A stretch of DNA of 64,000 nt from Entoloma clypeatum (GCA_963565915.1 OY751490.1:4340001-4404000), one strand, 5' to 3'. Positions 1 through 11,930 are shown, counted from the first letter of the stretch. Numbers and translations: made by a program. Notes: generated from the letters alone by a model not told the origin.

Positions 1-240
1 ACTGGTTTAAGTTGAACACTTTGGGAACAAAAATTAACCAGGTTTAACCAATTTAAACCAGTTTAAACCACTGACCTTCATACAAGCAAGGGGGTCTTTC
101 ACTCACACGAAAATGACAGAAAAGGAGACAAGACCAATGGGAGCCTGGTCCCACCAGTCTTGCCAGTCTTACATTATAGAACTATGAGTCTAACTACAGT
201 AAAGACTAAAAAAAGCAATCCAAGGTGATTCACACAAGCG
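1..240. repeat. Degenerate hAT-1-type word-array repeat fragment
   Basis: The stretch carries scattered ACTGGTTT/AAACCAGT words like those of the complete hAT-1 copies at 53476-53971 and 58153-58632. No terminal TAGTGTTT is visible, so the element is truncated by the window edge or by decay. No coding sequence is seen. Confidence 0.4.
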
Positions 241-364
241 TGGACAGGGTTGGGTGCAAGTGCAGGTCATTGGACCTGGGTCGGGGGCCATTCGGCATTT
301 GTTGAGGCCGTTGGACAGGAGAGATGGGCGATTGGGTGCACGTGGACGGCATTGGGTGTTGGGC

Positions 365-1224
365 ATGACTCCATCAAGGCCTTATGTTTTATTGATGTTC
401 ATCGCTCGGCATTGACTGCCGAGCACTTTCGGCAATCGCCGAAACTCGAACCATAATTTGACAGACAGCCAATGAAACGTTCCCACACTTCGTTTATCCA
501 CCCTCCCACTCCATCTGGCCACCACTTCCGCCCAACAGCCACCACTCGTGCCCAACGGCCACCATTCATGCCACATGGGCCCCTCTAGCGCCCAATGGCC
601 CCCTTTTGTGCCGAACGGCGTCCAGTCGCGCCCAACACCCTCCATTTGAGCCCAACAGCCGCCCCTCGTGCCCAACTGCCACGACCCGTGTCTAATGCCC
701 CATTTCATGCCCAACGGCCCCCTCTAGTGCCCAATGCCCTTCCTTCGCACGCACCGCCCTCCAACTTGCGCCAACGGCCTCCTTTCGCGTGCAACGCCCT
801 TCCTTCAAGCCCAACGACCCCCTCTAGCAACCAACGGCGTCCACTGGCGCTCAACGCCCTTCCTTCACGTGCACCGCCCTCCAACTTGCACCAACGCCCT
901 CCCTTTGCACGCAATGCCCTTTCTTCAAGTCCAACCACCCAAGTCCAACCGCCTCTTCTCGCGCGCAACACCCTCTCACGGCCTCCATTCACGCCCACTG
1001 ACATTATGTATGACCTTGGTATATATTTAGATCAAATGTATTATACAAAATTGGTTCTGACCGGTGCAGACCAGTTCGGTCCACCCTCTGTGAGTCCAAT
1101 GGACCCAGTCCTTTGTGGTCCGGTCCGGTCTTTTGCCGTTCTGCGGTTTTGAAAGACCAGTCTCGGTCTCAGTCCATGCCTTTCAGAGGCAAAACACTGA
1201 ACCGAACCGAACCCTCAAACACTA
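365..1224 (-). mobile_element. hAT-1L (GCCGTTGGGC minisatellite) element, one terminus, minus copy
   Basis: This is a reverse-orientation copy of the large hAT-like repeat that is complete at 29317-31593. It ends at 1224 with the terminal CCCTCAAACACTA, the inverse of TAGTGTTTGAGGG. From about 500 to 960 it consists of tandem 10-24-bp variants of CCCAACGGCC, which open several frames by chance but code for nothing recognisable. The distal AT-rich half is missing beyond about 365, where the sequence runs into a second copy in plus orientation. It sits inside another member of the same family, a copy within a copy. Confidence 0.6.
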
Positions 1225-1846
1225 GGCACGAGTGCAGGTCGTTGGACATGAGTCAGAGGGCCGTTGGACACGAGAGACAGGCATAGGCACAAGAAACAGG
1301 TGAGGGGAGAAAGGAGGCCGTTGGATGTGAGCGGGGGCTATTGGGCATGAGAGTGGGCCGTTGGAGGCTGTTGGGCTCGAGAGATGGGCTCAGGATGCCA
1401 TTGGGGGTCACAGGAGGGCGTTGGACATGAGTGGGGGCCCTTCAGTGGGAGAGGGGGCATTGGGCATGAGGAGGGGCCATTGGGCATGAAGAGAGGCCGT
1501 TGGTAATGAGTTGGGGTTGTTGGGCATGAGTTGGGATTGTTGGGTGCTAGAGGGGGGCATTGGGCATGAGGAGGGGCCATTGGCCATTAGAGAGGCTGTT
1601 GGGCACAGATGGTGGCCAGATGGAGTGGAGGTGGGGGAAAACAAGAGTGTGGGAAGCTTTGGCTGGTGTCGAGTGTTTGAATTGCCAAGTGATGTGCGTC
1701 GTTGAAAATCACGCCTTCAATGTCCAAACTGTGGCACCAAAAGCACCAAAAATAGTTCTTGAGTTATATAGAGATACTTAGAAGCTAATAGTAAGTATAT
1801 AAAGAGTTAGATACATGAGCTTTGTATGGTAGACAGTCTGTACACC
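1225..1846 (+). repeat. hAT-1L minisatellite copy interrupted by the element to its left
   Basis: Plus-orientation GCCGTTGGGC/GTTGGGCATGAG word array followed by the family's AT-rich flank (1690-1840), which also occurs at 30230-30330 and 55230-55350. The short word block at 241-364 is probably the left part of the same copy, separated by the inverted insertion ending at 1224. It breaks off where gypsy copy A begins. Confidence 0.5.
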
Positions 1847-1890
1847 ACAAACGTACTAAGTAGATAGAATAGTACTTGTTTTTTCTTGTT

Positions 1891-3531
1891 TCAGAGCGAT
1901 GTGAGCGGGCCCGGTTTGTCGGGATAAGCGCAGTGAAAGTCGGAGACAAGCTCGGGGGCGTTTTCCAATTCATTGGCTGGTAGCCCAGAGAATTCTTCAT
2001 CAGTGTTTTCATATCCTAACCAACGGATGAAATATAGTAGCTTGCAGCTACGTCGTCGGTCGATCTTTGAGTCGACTATTTCAGCAATCTCGTACTCAAG
2101 TTCTCCGTCAATGTCAATCAGAGGAGGCGGAGGTTGGGTCCGATTCGGAATGGTGTTCGGAGTTGCGGGTTCAAGCATGGAGACGTGGTAGACGGGGTGA
2201 ACACCGCGGAATGTGTCAGGGAGTCGGAGGGTAAAGGAGTGTCTGCCGGGTTGTGCAATGATCTCGTATGGTCCCAAGTACTTTTCTGAGAGTTTCTTGG
2301 ATGGGTGTGTTGTGCGGAAGAACTGTGCTTTGACGAAAACCTGTTGTCTGACAGAAAATGTCGGAGGTGCGATCCGATTATTGTCGGAGGACTTCTGGTA
2401 ATGTCGTTGAGTGTCGGAGATGGTGGCTTTCAGTTTTTGGTGAAGTTCATCTAAGTCGGTCACGAAGGATCGGGCTCGGGAAGAGGCGAGGTCTCGTTCC
2501 GGGTGAACAGTAATGTTCGGATGGTAACCCTTGTTAGCAAAGAAGGGAGATATGCCAGTGGTAGCACTAGGTGCGTTGTTGTATGCGAACTCCGCAATCG
2601 GAAGGAGAGCGGACCAGTTGTCCTGTTGGTACTTGCAGAATATCTGCAAGTACTGTTCGAGGGTCTGGTTAGTGTGTTCGGTTTGGCCATCGCCTTCGGG
2701 GTGGTAACCGGAGGTGAAGTGGAGGGTCATGTTTAGAGCCTTTCCGAGAGATCGAAAGAATTGGGAGACAAATTCGGGGCCGCGGTCAGAGGTGACATGT
2801 TTGGGGATGCCGTGTTTAGAGAAGACATGCAATTCAAAGAGAACGGCAAGGTCTTCGGAGGTGCAGTGAATTGTTGTCGGAATGAAAATACTTTGTTTCG
2901 TTAATCGGTCAACGATAACGAGGATTGAATCAAAGTTGTCGGAGGTCGGAAGGGTCTCGATGAAATCCATTGAGATAGAATTCCAAGGTCGTTCGGGAAT
3001 CGGAAGCTGTTTGAGTAGACCATAAGGCTTGTGTGGCTTCGATCGCATGCAAGTGGTACATGACTTGCAATAGTGTTTAACAAAATCTCGTATTCCGGGC
3101 CAGGTATAATCACACTGAATGAGACTGAGTGTCTTGTTCTGACCTGGGTGTCCAGCAAGCATATGATCTTGCTTGTGCTGTAGGACTCAGAGTCGGAGGT
3201 TGTCGGAGTCGGGAACATATATCCGATTGTCATGTCGGAGGAAACCATCGGGGTCGAGAGACCAGCGGGGTTTAGGATCTTTAGAAAGAGTGTCGTAAAG
3301 AGTGTCGGAAGGGAGTGCTGTGAGTATGTCGTGGTGAAGCTTTTCTGTGTCCATGATAATGGTTGCACGGAGGACGGGCTCAAGGAGTTGAGTCGCACGA
3401 ACTGAAGCGGAGAGCTGTTCTTGCGAAAAGACTGGTCGGAGGTTGGTCAGATTGATGTCGACGTAGTCGCTATTTCCCCCTTTAGGGTAAACATCCCAAC
3501 ATCTAGTTAGAGAGTCAGGTTTAGTTCCCAA
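1891..3531 (-). pseudogene. G1 copy A integrase with C-terminal chromodomain
   Basis: Integrase inserts retroelement cDNA into chromosomes. The N-terminal HHCC zinc-binding region (HPGQNKT... CKSCTTC) is visible. It is followed by the DDE core, with Asp in SMDFIETL, Asp in TSDRGPEF and Glu in the GDGQTEHTNQTLE stretch, and then by a chromodomain near the C terminus (LLYFIRWLGY). The conserved chromodomain Trp, present in copy C as EEYSWLPA, is Gly here (EEFSGLPA). A TGA near 3186 separates the first 115 residues from the 423-residue remainder. The last RNase H residues precede it at 3531. Confidence 0.85.
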
Positions 3532-4380
3532 TCGGCCGGGGCGGAATCGGATGATGAGGTTGAACTGAGAAAGGTATTCCGACCATTGGACTTGTCGGCA
3601 TGAAAGAACTTTGGTGGTGGCAAAATACTCGAGATTTTTGTGGTCGGTAACGACGTCAATCGGAGTACCAGAGCCTTCCAGGTAATGGCGCCAAATTTTA
3701 AATGCTTTGTAGATGGCAAGAAGTTCCTTATCGTGGGTGTCATAGTTTACTTTGGGGGCCGTGAAGGTGCGGGAATGGAATGCGACGGGGTGGACTTCAT
3801 TGTCGGAGGTGACTATCGACAGAATAGCCGCTAGGGCATAGTCGGACGCGTCAGTTTCGAAAGGATAAATCCAAGATATTCTACAGTTTCAGCAGAGAAG
3901 TCGCACTTGTCGGAGTCGTCGGAGGACTTCTCGGACATGTTTTTTGTGTTGTCGGAGTAGATCAGGATGTCGTCGAGGTAAACGGTAACGCAGTTGTCCA
4001 GAAGGTCGGAGAAGATGTCGTTCATAAAGCATTGAAAGGCTGCAGGTGCGTTAGACAATCCGAATGGCATGACTAACCATTCAAACGATCCATAGCGAGT
4101 GCGGAATGCAGTTTTCCATTCATCACCTTCAGCGCTGCGGACTAGGTGGTATGCGTGTCGGAGGTCTATGGTGGTATAAACACGTGCTTTTCCGGCAGTG
4201 GCTAAGAGGTCAGAGATGAGCGGAAGTGGGTATCGGTCCTTCTTCATGATTTTGTTCAGGCCTCGGTAGTCGACGCATAGTCGGAGTGATCCATCTTTCT
4301 TTCAGACGAAGAGGATCGGAGCGCCGTGAGGTGAACTAGAAGGTTTGATGAAACCGATATTGAGATGCTCGTCGATGAAG
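3532..4380 (-). pseudogene. G1 copy A reverse transcriptase, RNase H largely deleted
   Basis: RT palm with [12 protein letters not shown], the [21 protein letters not shown] block and an intact [11 protein letters not shown] active site (Asp codons at 3969-3974). About 280 bp present in copy B is missing at about 3860, taking out the connection region and much of RNase H. A stop near 4380 separates RT from protease; copy B has Gln at that position. Confidence 0.8.
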
Positions 4381-4382
4381 TC

Positions 4383-5207
4383 TCAGAGGGATCCAAGTTC
4401 GGATTGCGAGAGTGAGTACATCGGACCAATCGGAGGGGAAGTACCTTCCTCCAAATTGATTTTGAGGTCGTACGGTCGGTGGGGTGCAAGGGTGTCAGCT
4501 TTTTTCTTACTGAATACATCAGCAAAATTGTGGTATTCCTTGGGTATGCCAGAGAGGTCAGGAGCGTCGTCGGAGACAGACGTGGAATTGGCGGAGATGT
4601 CGGAGAGGTGAATGCGGAAAGCGTATGCCCCAGGAGCTTTACAAGCATGGAGATATGCAGCTGCATTGACCATGGTAATCTGTGGCGGGTCGGAGGTGTT
4701 CAGAGTGAGCGGATCAGAGGTGCCCATCGGAGAGGGCGGACACTGCAGAGGTGGCGGAGCTGCCTCAGCAGTCGATGTCAGAGTCGGACTCGGAGTGTCG
4801 GGTAATGTAGAACGTAATAAGATACTGCCCAATACCCAGTCAATCAACGGATTGTAGCGGGTGAGCCAGTTGTGTCCTAGAACCAAATTACAAGACGAAT
4901 TGAGGGTTGTCACGTAAAATGCGACGGTCAGAAGTTCACCGGAAGGAAATCGGAGAGGAAGATCAATAGATTGCGTGATATAAGTATTTGAAGAACCGTC
5001 AAAAAGTTTCAAAACCATAGGTGAAGGAATCGAAGTCGGAGATAAGTTTAAAGAAGAAATAAATCTGGTATCTGTGAAGCAATGTGTAGAACCAGAATCA
5101 ATAAGAGTCTTTATCGGAAGAGAATCGGAAAAGGTCGGAGATATCAAATCAATACATAGAGAGTTCGGATTTGAGAGAGCGGACACATTGAGTCGGAGGG
5201 TTTCCAA
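4383..5207 (-). pseudogene. G1 copy A retropepsin-like protease and RT N-terminus
   Basis: The aspartic protease that processes Gag-Pol is shown by LIDSGSTHCFTD about 37 residues in, followed by the flap region and NLVLGHNWL, a common Ty3/gypsy protease end motif. The C-terminal part (EYHNFADVFSKKKADTLAPHR, P-x-GPMYSLS) is the linker and start of RT. The frame is open for 274 codons and ends at the stop near 4380. The catalytic Asp-Ser-Gly is intact here but deleted in copy B. Confidence 0.85.
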
Positions 5208-5266
5208 AGGTGCACGAAAGGAGTCAACGCAATCCCCAGTACGTGCTGGAATCTGAGGACTGCTTA

Positions 5267-6481
5267 CTATTTTTTTGACTCGGTCATCTTCTCCGATTTG
5301 TCCTCAGCTTGGGCTGCGCGGGCCTTTGCTTTGGCATTAGAAGTTGATTTCTTCGAGCAGTCGGAAGCCCGATGACCAATGTTGCCACAAAACATGTATA
5401 AATTATTGTCAAATTGTCGTTGGCGTTCTTGGGGAGTTAATTTCCCATCTTTGCCAAGTTTGTCGGAGAGGGCGGATTTCGGAGAGGTGGATGACAATTT
5501 TTGCGAGTTGGGTTTAGACGATGAGGAGTTGTTGGAGGATGATGAAGCGGGGGTCTGTTTTTTGTCGGATTTGTTGGATTTGTCGGACTTCGGAGTAGAT
5601 TTGTTGGAGGAGCACGATTTCTCGTGTTGACGTTCCCAGTAGCGAGCATCAATGTTATGGGCCATTACTTTCAACTCGGCAAGAGTCTTTGGTTTGGGAA
5701 AAGTCCCCAAAACATCCTTGATGTGTTCCGCTAAACTGGTATAGTACCGATATCGGAGCGCGCCATCATCCCACTGCGTGCGAGCAGAAAGACGTTTGAA
5801 GTCCACGTTGTAACATAGGATCTTCTGATTGTCGTGCATCCGAAGGTGATCCAGGCTATCCTCTGCTTCTCCAGTTGGATCGATAGGTCCGAATTCGGAT
5901 CGGAGGATGTGCACAAAGGCGGACCAGTCGTCCAACCAGACAGAGTCGTCGTTGGACTCTCCCAAGAGGGTGGGCTCAAACCATTCGAGCGCGGTTCCTT
6001 GGAGGTACGACAGAGCGAAACTGACTTTGTTATCATCATTGTCAAAGGCGGGGTTGTTTCAGAAATATAGTGTGCATTGTGCGAGGAAACTGGTGAGTTT
6101 CCGAGAGTCGGAACCGTCAAAAGTGTCGGGTTCCTTCGACTTCTGCTTCGGAGTTTTCGGAGTCTCTCTACGTTGGAGCTCCTGCGTCATAAGCATAATT
6201 GCTTCGGCGAGGTTTGGAGTTTGCTCGTGACAGAAAGGATTGTTATCATCAAAAGGAGAGGTCGGAGATTTAAAAGGATGGAATTCTTCAGGAATCGGAG
6301 GTCCTTGTGTCTGAGGTGTTTGGAGACGAGGTGTCGGAGATATGGGGTCAGGTTTGGGTGCAGATTCTTCTGCGGGAATATCTTGGAACATATGTAGAAA
6401 TGTCGCCCTGGTGTCCTGCAGGTTTGAAGCTTCCACTGCTGCTGCTGCTGCATGGGAGTTCTGAGTGGTGGGGGCTGCCAT
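5267..6481 (-). pseudogene. G1 copy A gag
   Basis: Gag-like structural protein: Ala/Gln-rich N terminus from MAAPTTQNS at 6481, a retrotransposon-gag capsid-like region (DDWSAFVHILRSEFG, YNVDFKRLSARTQW), a Ser/Lys/Asn-rich linker, and one zinc knuckle near the C terminus. The knuckle has lost its first Cys (YMFCGNIGHRASDC). A TGA at about 6057 splits the frame; copy B reads Gln there. Protease follows in the same orientation 60 bp downstream. Confidence 0.8.
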
Positions 6482-6527
6482 AACTGGAATTTGAAATACG
6501 GATAAGCGAGTGGCAGTTTGAATATAC

Positions 6528-7018
6528 TGTTAAGAACTGTTCGACAAAACGTCGGAGCTATGTCGGACGCGTCGGAAAGTCGGAGGGTCGAAGCGCGTGC
6601 AACGTAGGGGCAAGGACTTGGCTTCAACTTGTGTGTTGCGCCCTCGCTAATACGTTGGTGTCCTTATTTCGGAGGATCGGAGGATCGGAGGTCGGAGGTT
6701 GGAGGTCGGACTCAAGTTAAGAGTCGGAAAGAGGACGGGAGGCATGATGTTGAATCTAAGTTGATATTCAAACTGAAGCTAATACATGATTCTACATAAG
6801 TTTAAATCCTATGTCAGAGGATGTGTGGCTTTGTCGGAGTCGGATAACGAGTGGCTGTCGGAGATTCTTAACATAAGTAAAATGGTCGGATGTAAGTAAT
6901 GTACGTAGTGCCGAGATTCATAACAGTAAGTATGCATGATAAGTATTAGTCAAAATGTCAGAAGTGTCGGAGGTGTCGGGATTGGTCGGAAATTGTCGGA
7001 ATGGATCGGAATGTAACA
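6528..7018 (-). repeat. G1 LTR (5' LTR of copy A)
   Basis: The block has TGTTA...TAACA ends: on the plus strand it starts TGTTAAGAAC and ends ATGTAACA, about 491 bp. The same sequence recurs at 29260-32028 (interrupted), 17602-17805 (partial) and 39437-39597 plus 49764-49781 (interrupted). It lies directly upstream of gag on the minus strand. No match to a usual tRNA primer end (TGG) follows it, so the priming mode is unclear. Confidence 0.7.
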
Positions 7019-9355
7019 CAATGCCTATTGGAGGCATTCCTCCAAAATCAAAAACCCAAGTTTTTTTGTGATTCTGTACCTAATCACTTACATGATTTTG
7101 AAGATGTATTTTCCAAGACCTTCTTCCACTGCCAGGGGGATGTGTATGGGACCATGCCAATGAGCTGATTCCCAACGCAACTCCAACAGGTTGCAAGGTG
7201 TCTCCGCTCGCTCCAAACAATGCATTCTTGGAAGAAAATCTGGCCACTGGTTGGATCCGACCTTCAAATCTCCGATGGCCTCATAATGTCCGAATCAAGT
7301 CCAGAGACGAATGGAAGGCGGCTTTCTGGATGAACCAGGGACTCTTCGAACCTCTTGTAATGTTCTTCAGACTCACCAATAGCCCTTCAACCTTTCAGAC
7401 TATGATGAACGACATCCTACAAGATCTTATTAATGAAGGTGGCATATGTGTTTACCTCGACAATATTCTCATCTTTACCTCGGAGCTGTCAGAGCATTGG
7501 AGGATCACATGCATAGTATTAGGGTGCCTCTGACAACATGGATTGTATCTCAAACCAGAGAAGTGAATTTGAACAGACACAGATCAAATACCTTGGCCTT
7601 AGGCAATAGCGCAGGTATGGGTAACCCGTGCAGGTCACGGGTACGGGTCGTGTTTTCGCAACCCGCGACCCCTGGCAGTACCCGTCACATGTCACGCTCT
7701 GATGTGGCACTGCCTCGGGACTCTTCGCCAATGCCCACACCTGGTGCCCAAGGCTGGCTCTTGCCCAAACACCCAACGGCCGTCTGCTGCTCTCAACGGT
7801 CACGTCTCGCCCCCACCGCCACCCAAGGGCTGTCTCTTGTGCCAACGGCCATCTCTCGCTGCCCAACGGCCATCTCTTGTGCCAACGGCCGTCTCTCGCT
7901 GCCCAATGGCTGTCTCTCGCCACCCAACGGGCACCTCTCATGCCCAATGGTCCCCACATGCGCCTAACGCCCCCCCACATGCACCCAATGGCTGCCACTC
8001 ACGCCCACCGCCCTGAACAGCTGCGTCTCACCCGCCAACGCCGCCTAATGGCCGTCCAGCACCCCAACAAACACCTCTAGCGCCCAACCACCCCCCACAT
8101 GCCCAACGGCTGCCACTCGCCCCAACGGCCGCCACACATGCCCAACGGCCATCACTCGCCCCAACGACACCTCTCGCGCCCACCAGCCGCCACACATGCC
8201 CAACCGCATGCCCAACGGCTGCCATTCGCCCCAACGGGCACCTCTCGTGCCCAGTGGCCCCCACACGCGCCCACCGCCCTGAATGGCCACGCATCACGCC
8301 CCACTTGCACCTGGAGGAGAAGAGTGGGGCTGGGAGGATGGGGCTGGGGACAACAAGTTCCCAGCAGGGTGTAGTATGACATGTGCATCCCCCACGTGTC
8401 TCATAGTTTTTTTTTTGGTAGTTTAAATACATGTTTTTTCTACTGCGAACACCCGCGCGGGAACCCGAACCTGTCAGTACCCGTCAGTACCCATGCTGCA
8501 TCTACCCGCGGGTTGACGGGTTGCTACCCGTGCGGGTACGGGTATGGGTCGGCGTTGTCGTACCCACGGGAGTACCTGTGCCATTGCCTACTTGGCCTTA
8601 TCATTGAGAAAGGACATGTTGAAATGGACCCCATCAAAGTCACCAGAGTGTCAGAGTGGCCGACTCCGACTAACATATGGGAGGTACAGTCCTTCCTTGG
8701 ATTCACTAACTTCTACTGTTGCTTCATCCAAGGGTTCTCCAACATCACACATCCTCTGTTCCGACTCACAACCAAGGGCTGTGCATGGTCCTGGGATGAC
8801 AAGGAAGCAGGGGCCTTCGGAGGTCTGAAGCGGAGGATCACCTCTGCTCCAATACTGGTCCTCCCTAACCACAGCAAGGAGTGGTGAGTCGAAGCAGACA
8901 GCTCCGACTTTGCAACCGGAGCGGTACTATCCCAACTGTCAGAGGATGGTAAGTGGCATCCTGTCACATTTTATTCCAAAATCCTTAGCCCAGTGGAACG
9001 CAACTACAAAATTCACGACAAGGAAATGCTGGCCGTAATCCGTGCACTGGAGGAATGGAGACACTTCCTGGAAGGAGTGGAGAAGATGGTGGAAATTTGG
9101 ACTGATCACAAAAACCTCAAATACTTCATGACCACCCAGAAGCTCAATTGGAGACAAGCACGGTGGTCTCTATACCTAGCGTGTTTCAACTTCAAGATGC
9201 ACCATTGCCCAGGCAAGTCGATGGGGAAGTCTGATGCACTGTTGTCGGGCAGATCACAGAGATGGCTCACGGGACAACAAGGACATAGTGCTGCTCCGAC
9301 TGGAGCTGTTTGCCATATGAGCCACTCGGGGTGTACGACCCCCCAGAAGCACAAC
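7019..9355 (+). pseudogene. Gypsy G2 (G7-related) RT-RNase H fragment, interrupted
   Basis: Plus-strand pol fragment matching the RT of the element at the right edge (63387 onward): SEAFL/NQKPK-like start, LEENLATG, then an internal deletion at about 7276, FEPLVMFFRLTNSPSTFQTMMND and the active-site region VYLDN (second Asp is Asn, codons 7459-7464). A hAT-like element splits it at 7600-8590. RNase H follows: EADSSDFATGAVLSQ, HDKEMLAVIRALEEWRHFL, TDHKNLKYF. There is a TGA at 8885-8887 and a frameshift near 9245. The 3' end runs into the DIRS-like element at about 9355. Confidence 0.85.
7600..8590 (+). mobile_element. hAT-2, non-autonomous hAT-like element with 8-bp TSD
   Basis: A 991-bp insertion flanked by a perfect 8-bp duplication CTTGGCCT (7592-7599 and 8591-8598). 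Terminal inverted repeats are TAGGCAATAGCGCAGGTA at the left and the inverse of TAGGCAATGGCACAGGTA at the right. An 8-bp duplication with TAGNG-like termini is typical of the hAT superfamily. Inside are GGGTACCCG words near the ends and a CCCAACGGCC minisatellite in the middle (about 7760-8310). No transposase is encoded. A truncated relative lies at 56327-56670. Confidence 0.85.
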
Positions 9356-9851
9356 GTTAAGCATGCAAAAACCGCTGCATCGAAGTTATCTTCTAAGTTC
9401 ATGTGTTGGCGGATGACGTTGATGATCTCGGTGGTGAAAGATTCTCATGGACATGTTTTGAAGTGGTAGGAGCAAGCTTCTCTACCCCTCTCAGTATAGC
9501 CTTCATCTCAAGTACATTAAGCCGCCATGATATTCCGTGAGCGATGTGCCATGCTTGGACACTGTTGAGGTAGTTCGAGGCTGTCTTCCCTGTGTAAACC
9601 CCGCCCAAGCTCGCTGCGAATGCACTTAGGAGCTTCTTGTCTGCCGGGGCTCTCTGCTCCTCTGGGATGCCTCTTCTGTCGCAGTAAAGATGGTATGCCA
9701 GTAACCCAGCCCCATACGCCTCTGGCGTGCCTGGCTCCCATGAGCTGAGCGAGACCTCTAACATCTTTGCCAAGTCCTCGTCTGTCAGGTTCAACCTTGC
9801 CCCCTGTTGGTCTGTTGTGTTGCGGGAAGTCAACAGTGTCCACTTTTCCAA
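9355..9851 (-). pseudogene. DIRS-like tyrosine recombinase, N-terminal part
   Basis: The frame encodes an all-helical core-binding region (LAYHLYCDRRGIPEEQRAP, LLSAFAASLGGVYTGKTASNYLNSVQAWH, LRGVEKLAP) like that of phage-integrase-family recombinases in fungal DIRS elements. After a frameshift near 9420 the other frame continues with MNLEDNFDAAVFACLT, which enters the catalytic domain but stops at the junction. The catalytic Arg, His and Tyr are absent. Confidence 0.75.
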
Positions 9852-9969
9852 CCTATCATGACATGGGACATGCAGTCTTAATGTTGAGGCGACTGTGGTG
9901 CGAGATGGGTGGTACTGGGCGGGGGTGATTTGTCAGGTGGCTCCTTGTTGTGTGAAAACAGCAGGAGTT

Positions 9970-11930
9970 CTAGTCCCGTAGGCGCGTGATGAGCTCCCAT
10001 TCTTCGTCGTCAAGTCCATCACTAAGGTGAGTGGTTGGCCGAGCTTTTTCCCTAGGTGGTTTGTCCTGAGGAGTTGGGCCTTGGCCGTTCATAAGTAACG
10101 CGCATTCGCAGGGTGTGGGTTGTGTATCAAAGTCGACAATATACGGGGTGAGTTCGTCTGGAATGTTGATGGGGCAGAGTAGCCGACTCTTCGGTGGGTA
10201 TTGACCACGAGACGGGCCGTCTGCAGGATTGCAGGCACTTGGAACGTAGTGCGAGATACATCTGCTCACCTGGTTGTCGAGGATGCGGTGAATTCGCTTG
10301 AAGACTTCATTGATGAGGAGGCCCTGCCTTCGTCCTTTCCACCATGCCTCGACAATGCCTTTGTTGTCCCTGTACGCTGCGAAAGAGATTGCCTCATCAG
10401 TCTCAGATAGGACTGTCCTGATAAGGAACTCAAATCCGACTGCTTCCGCCCAACCAATGTCTTGGCCTTGCGAGTTCCACTCTGGTACCAGCCTCCATGC
10501 ATGCCAGCGTTCCCCATCAATGACTGTGATACCGACTCTGGAACTTGCATCTGAGAAGGCTTGGAGATCGTGGACGTGACTGGGCCCAGGGATCGGTCTG
10601 GATAGGTTCAACTTCTGGAGTCGTTGAGTCCACCATGCCAGGTCCGTGTTTGTATCCAGTGGAGGGGTGTGGGGGCAGAAGGGGTTGGTGCCATGCATGT
10701 ACGATGCCAGCATGCGTTCGAGACTGGTAAGATAGGCCCGACCAGCTGGTACCACGAGGCATACATGCAGCAGCTTGCCGAACAGCTGTTGCACCTCGTG
10801 CAGATTGTGTGTCGGCTTCTTTTGCCACTCCTTGATGGCATCCAGGTACTTCTCCTTCTTCTGGTTAGGGATGCCGACCCGTTTTTGGATGAGCTTCCAC
10901 TCAAAACCCATGTATGGCACTTCAGTGCTAAACGGGACGGTCTTGGTGTTCTCCCAGGGGATACCCAATTGCTTGGATACGGCGTCAATGTGATTATCCC
11001 CATATGTGAAATCTGGGTCCAAATCTGCGCTGTCTGGATCCTGGTCAGCCACGAGGCGTCTTCATCAAACTCTGTTCAACGTCCATCTGGCATCCTTCCA
11101 CCATCATACCAAATCCGGCCACGCTCATGTAATCTGCCACCGTTGGCCTTGATCGCCTCAGCCCATTTTTGCCTTCTCTCGTTGTACGCCTCCAGATGCT
11201 CACATTGTATCCTGAAGAAGATGTGGTCATCGACCCATTTCGAGACTGGGCCCATGTCCTGTGCCCTGAAGATGTCACAGGCGGCATCTTGGAGCTGACC
11301 AAAGATTCCGCCGGCTGAGATGAGTCCGAAGTTGTTGTTGTTGTTGACCGCAAACGAGTCTTCGTCCTGTAGACACACGACCAAACCTGGCCATTGTTTT
11401 GGCTGGATGGGGATGGTCCTGTATGCTTCTGCAACGCCTCTGATGGAAGCTTGTGAGCCTTCAGGGAGGTTCCATATGGTGAAAGCAACCATTGCGAAGA
11501 TTTCCCATGTGCATGGGAAGAAATTTGCGTCGATGTGTGAATTAATTGAGTTGTATGTTGACGGTTGATATGGAAAAGAGAAATTATGAATGGCTCTAAA
11601 TTTGCCGGGTTTACCAGATTTGGGTATGAGTGAGACCGGTGATGACTGAAACGGGCCCACAATGGCCTCAAGTTCCCATTCTGAGAAGGGTCCGACATAT
11701 CTTCCTGATTCAAATTCTTGTTTGGTAATGTCTTGGTAAGCTTCCTTATATACATGAATTGAAATGTTGTTGTGAGGGGTAAAGGTTCGATGAATGAAGG
11801 GTATCCCTGCGTCAAAACCGAAACGGATCTGGTGCTCCACCTGTGGGTACCTACTTGCCAATCTGGTTTCCTCCAGAGCTGCACCCCATGCCTGCGCCTG
11901 ATAGGGGCTGAGGGCATTAGTCCTTCTGTG
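9970..11930 (-). pseudogene. DIRS-like reverse transcriptase and RNase H
   Basis: RT of the DIRS type: RFGFDAGIPFI, SPVSLIPKSGKPGKFRAIHNFSFP, GLISAGGIFGQLQDAACD and the catalytic KWVDDHIFF. After a stop near 11076 and a frameshift near 11045 the second frame (11052-9970) gives the thumb (IPWENTKTVPFSTEVPYMGFEW), the QQLFGKLLHVCLVVPAGRAYLTSLERML block and an RNase H-like region (QAFSDASSRVG, WAEAVGFEFL, YRDNKGIVEAW). The RT frame overlaps the end of gag by a few bases. The long upstream extension of this frame to 12374 is the gag region read out of frame. Confidence 0.85.

Larger units (their letters stand above)
1847..7018 (-). mobile_element. Ty3/gypsy chromovirus G1, copy A (degenerate)
   Basis: Read on the minus strand the order is LTR (7018-6528), gag, protease, reverse transcriptase, RNase H remnant, integrase and chromodomain, which is the Ty3/gypsy (Metaviridae) chromovirus order. 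The 3' LTR and the region just before it are lost at the left, where the element abuts a minisatellite repeat. Against copy B (26591-32028) it has an internal deletion of about 280 bp at 3860 (RNase H/connection), a short deletion near 3910, and in-frame stops near 3186, 4380 and 6057. It cannot encode a functional polyprotein. Confidence 0.85.

Noticed and set aside
595..1152. Long Pro/Ala-rich ORFs on both strands over the minisatellites (also 7446-8374, 29515-29948, 54611-55198, 55889-56336)
   Set aside because: They are open in several frames at once because the GCCGTTGGGC unit lacks stops in them; periodic composition, no domain, and they start and end with the array.
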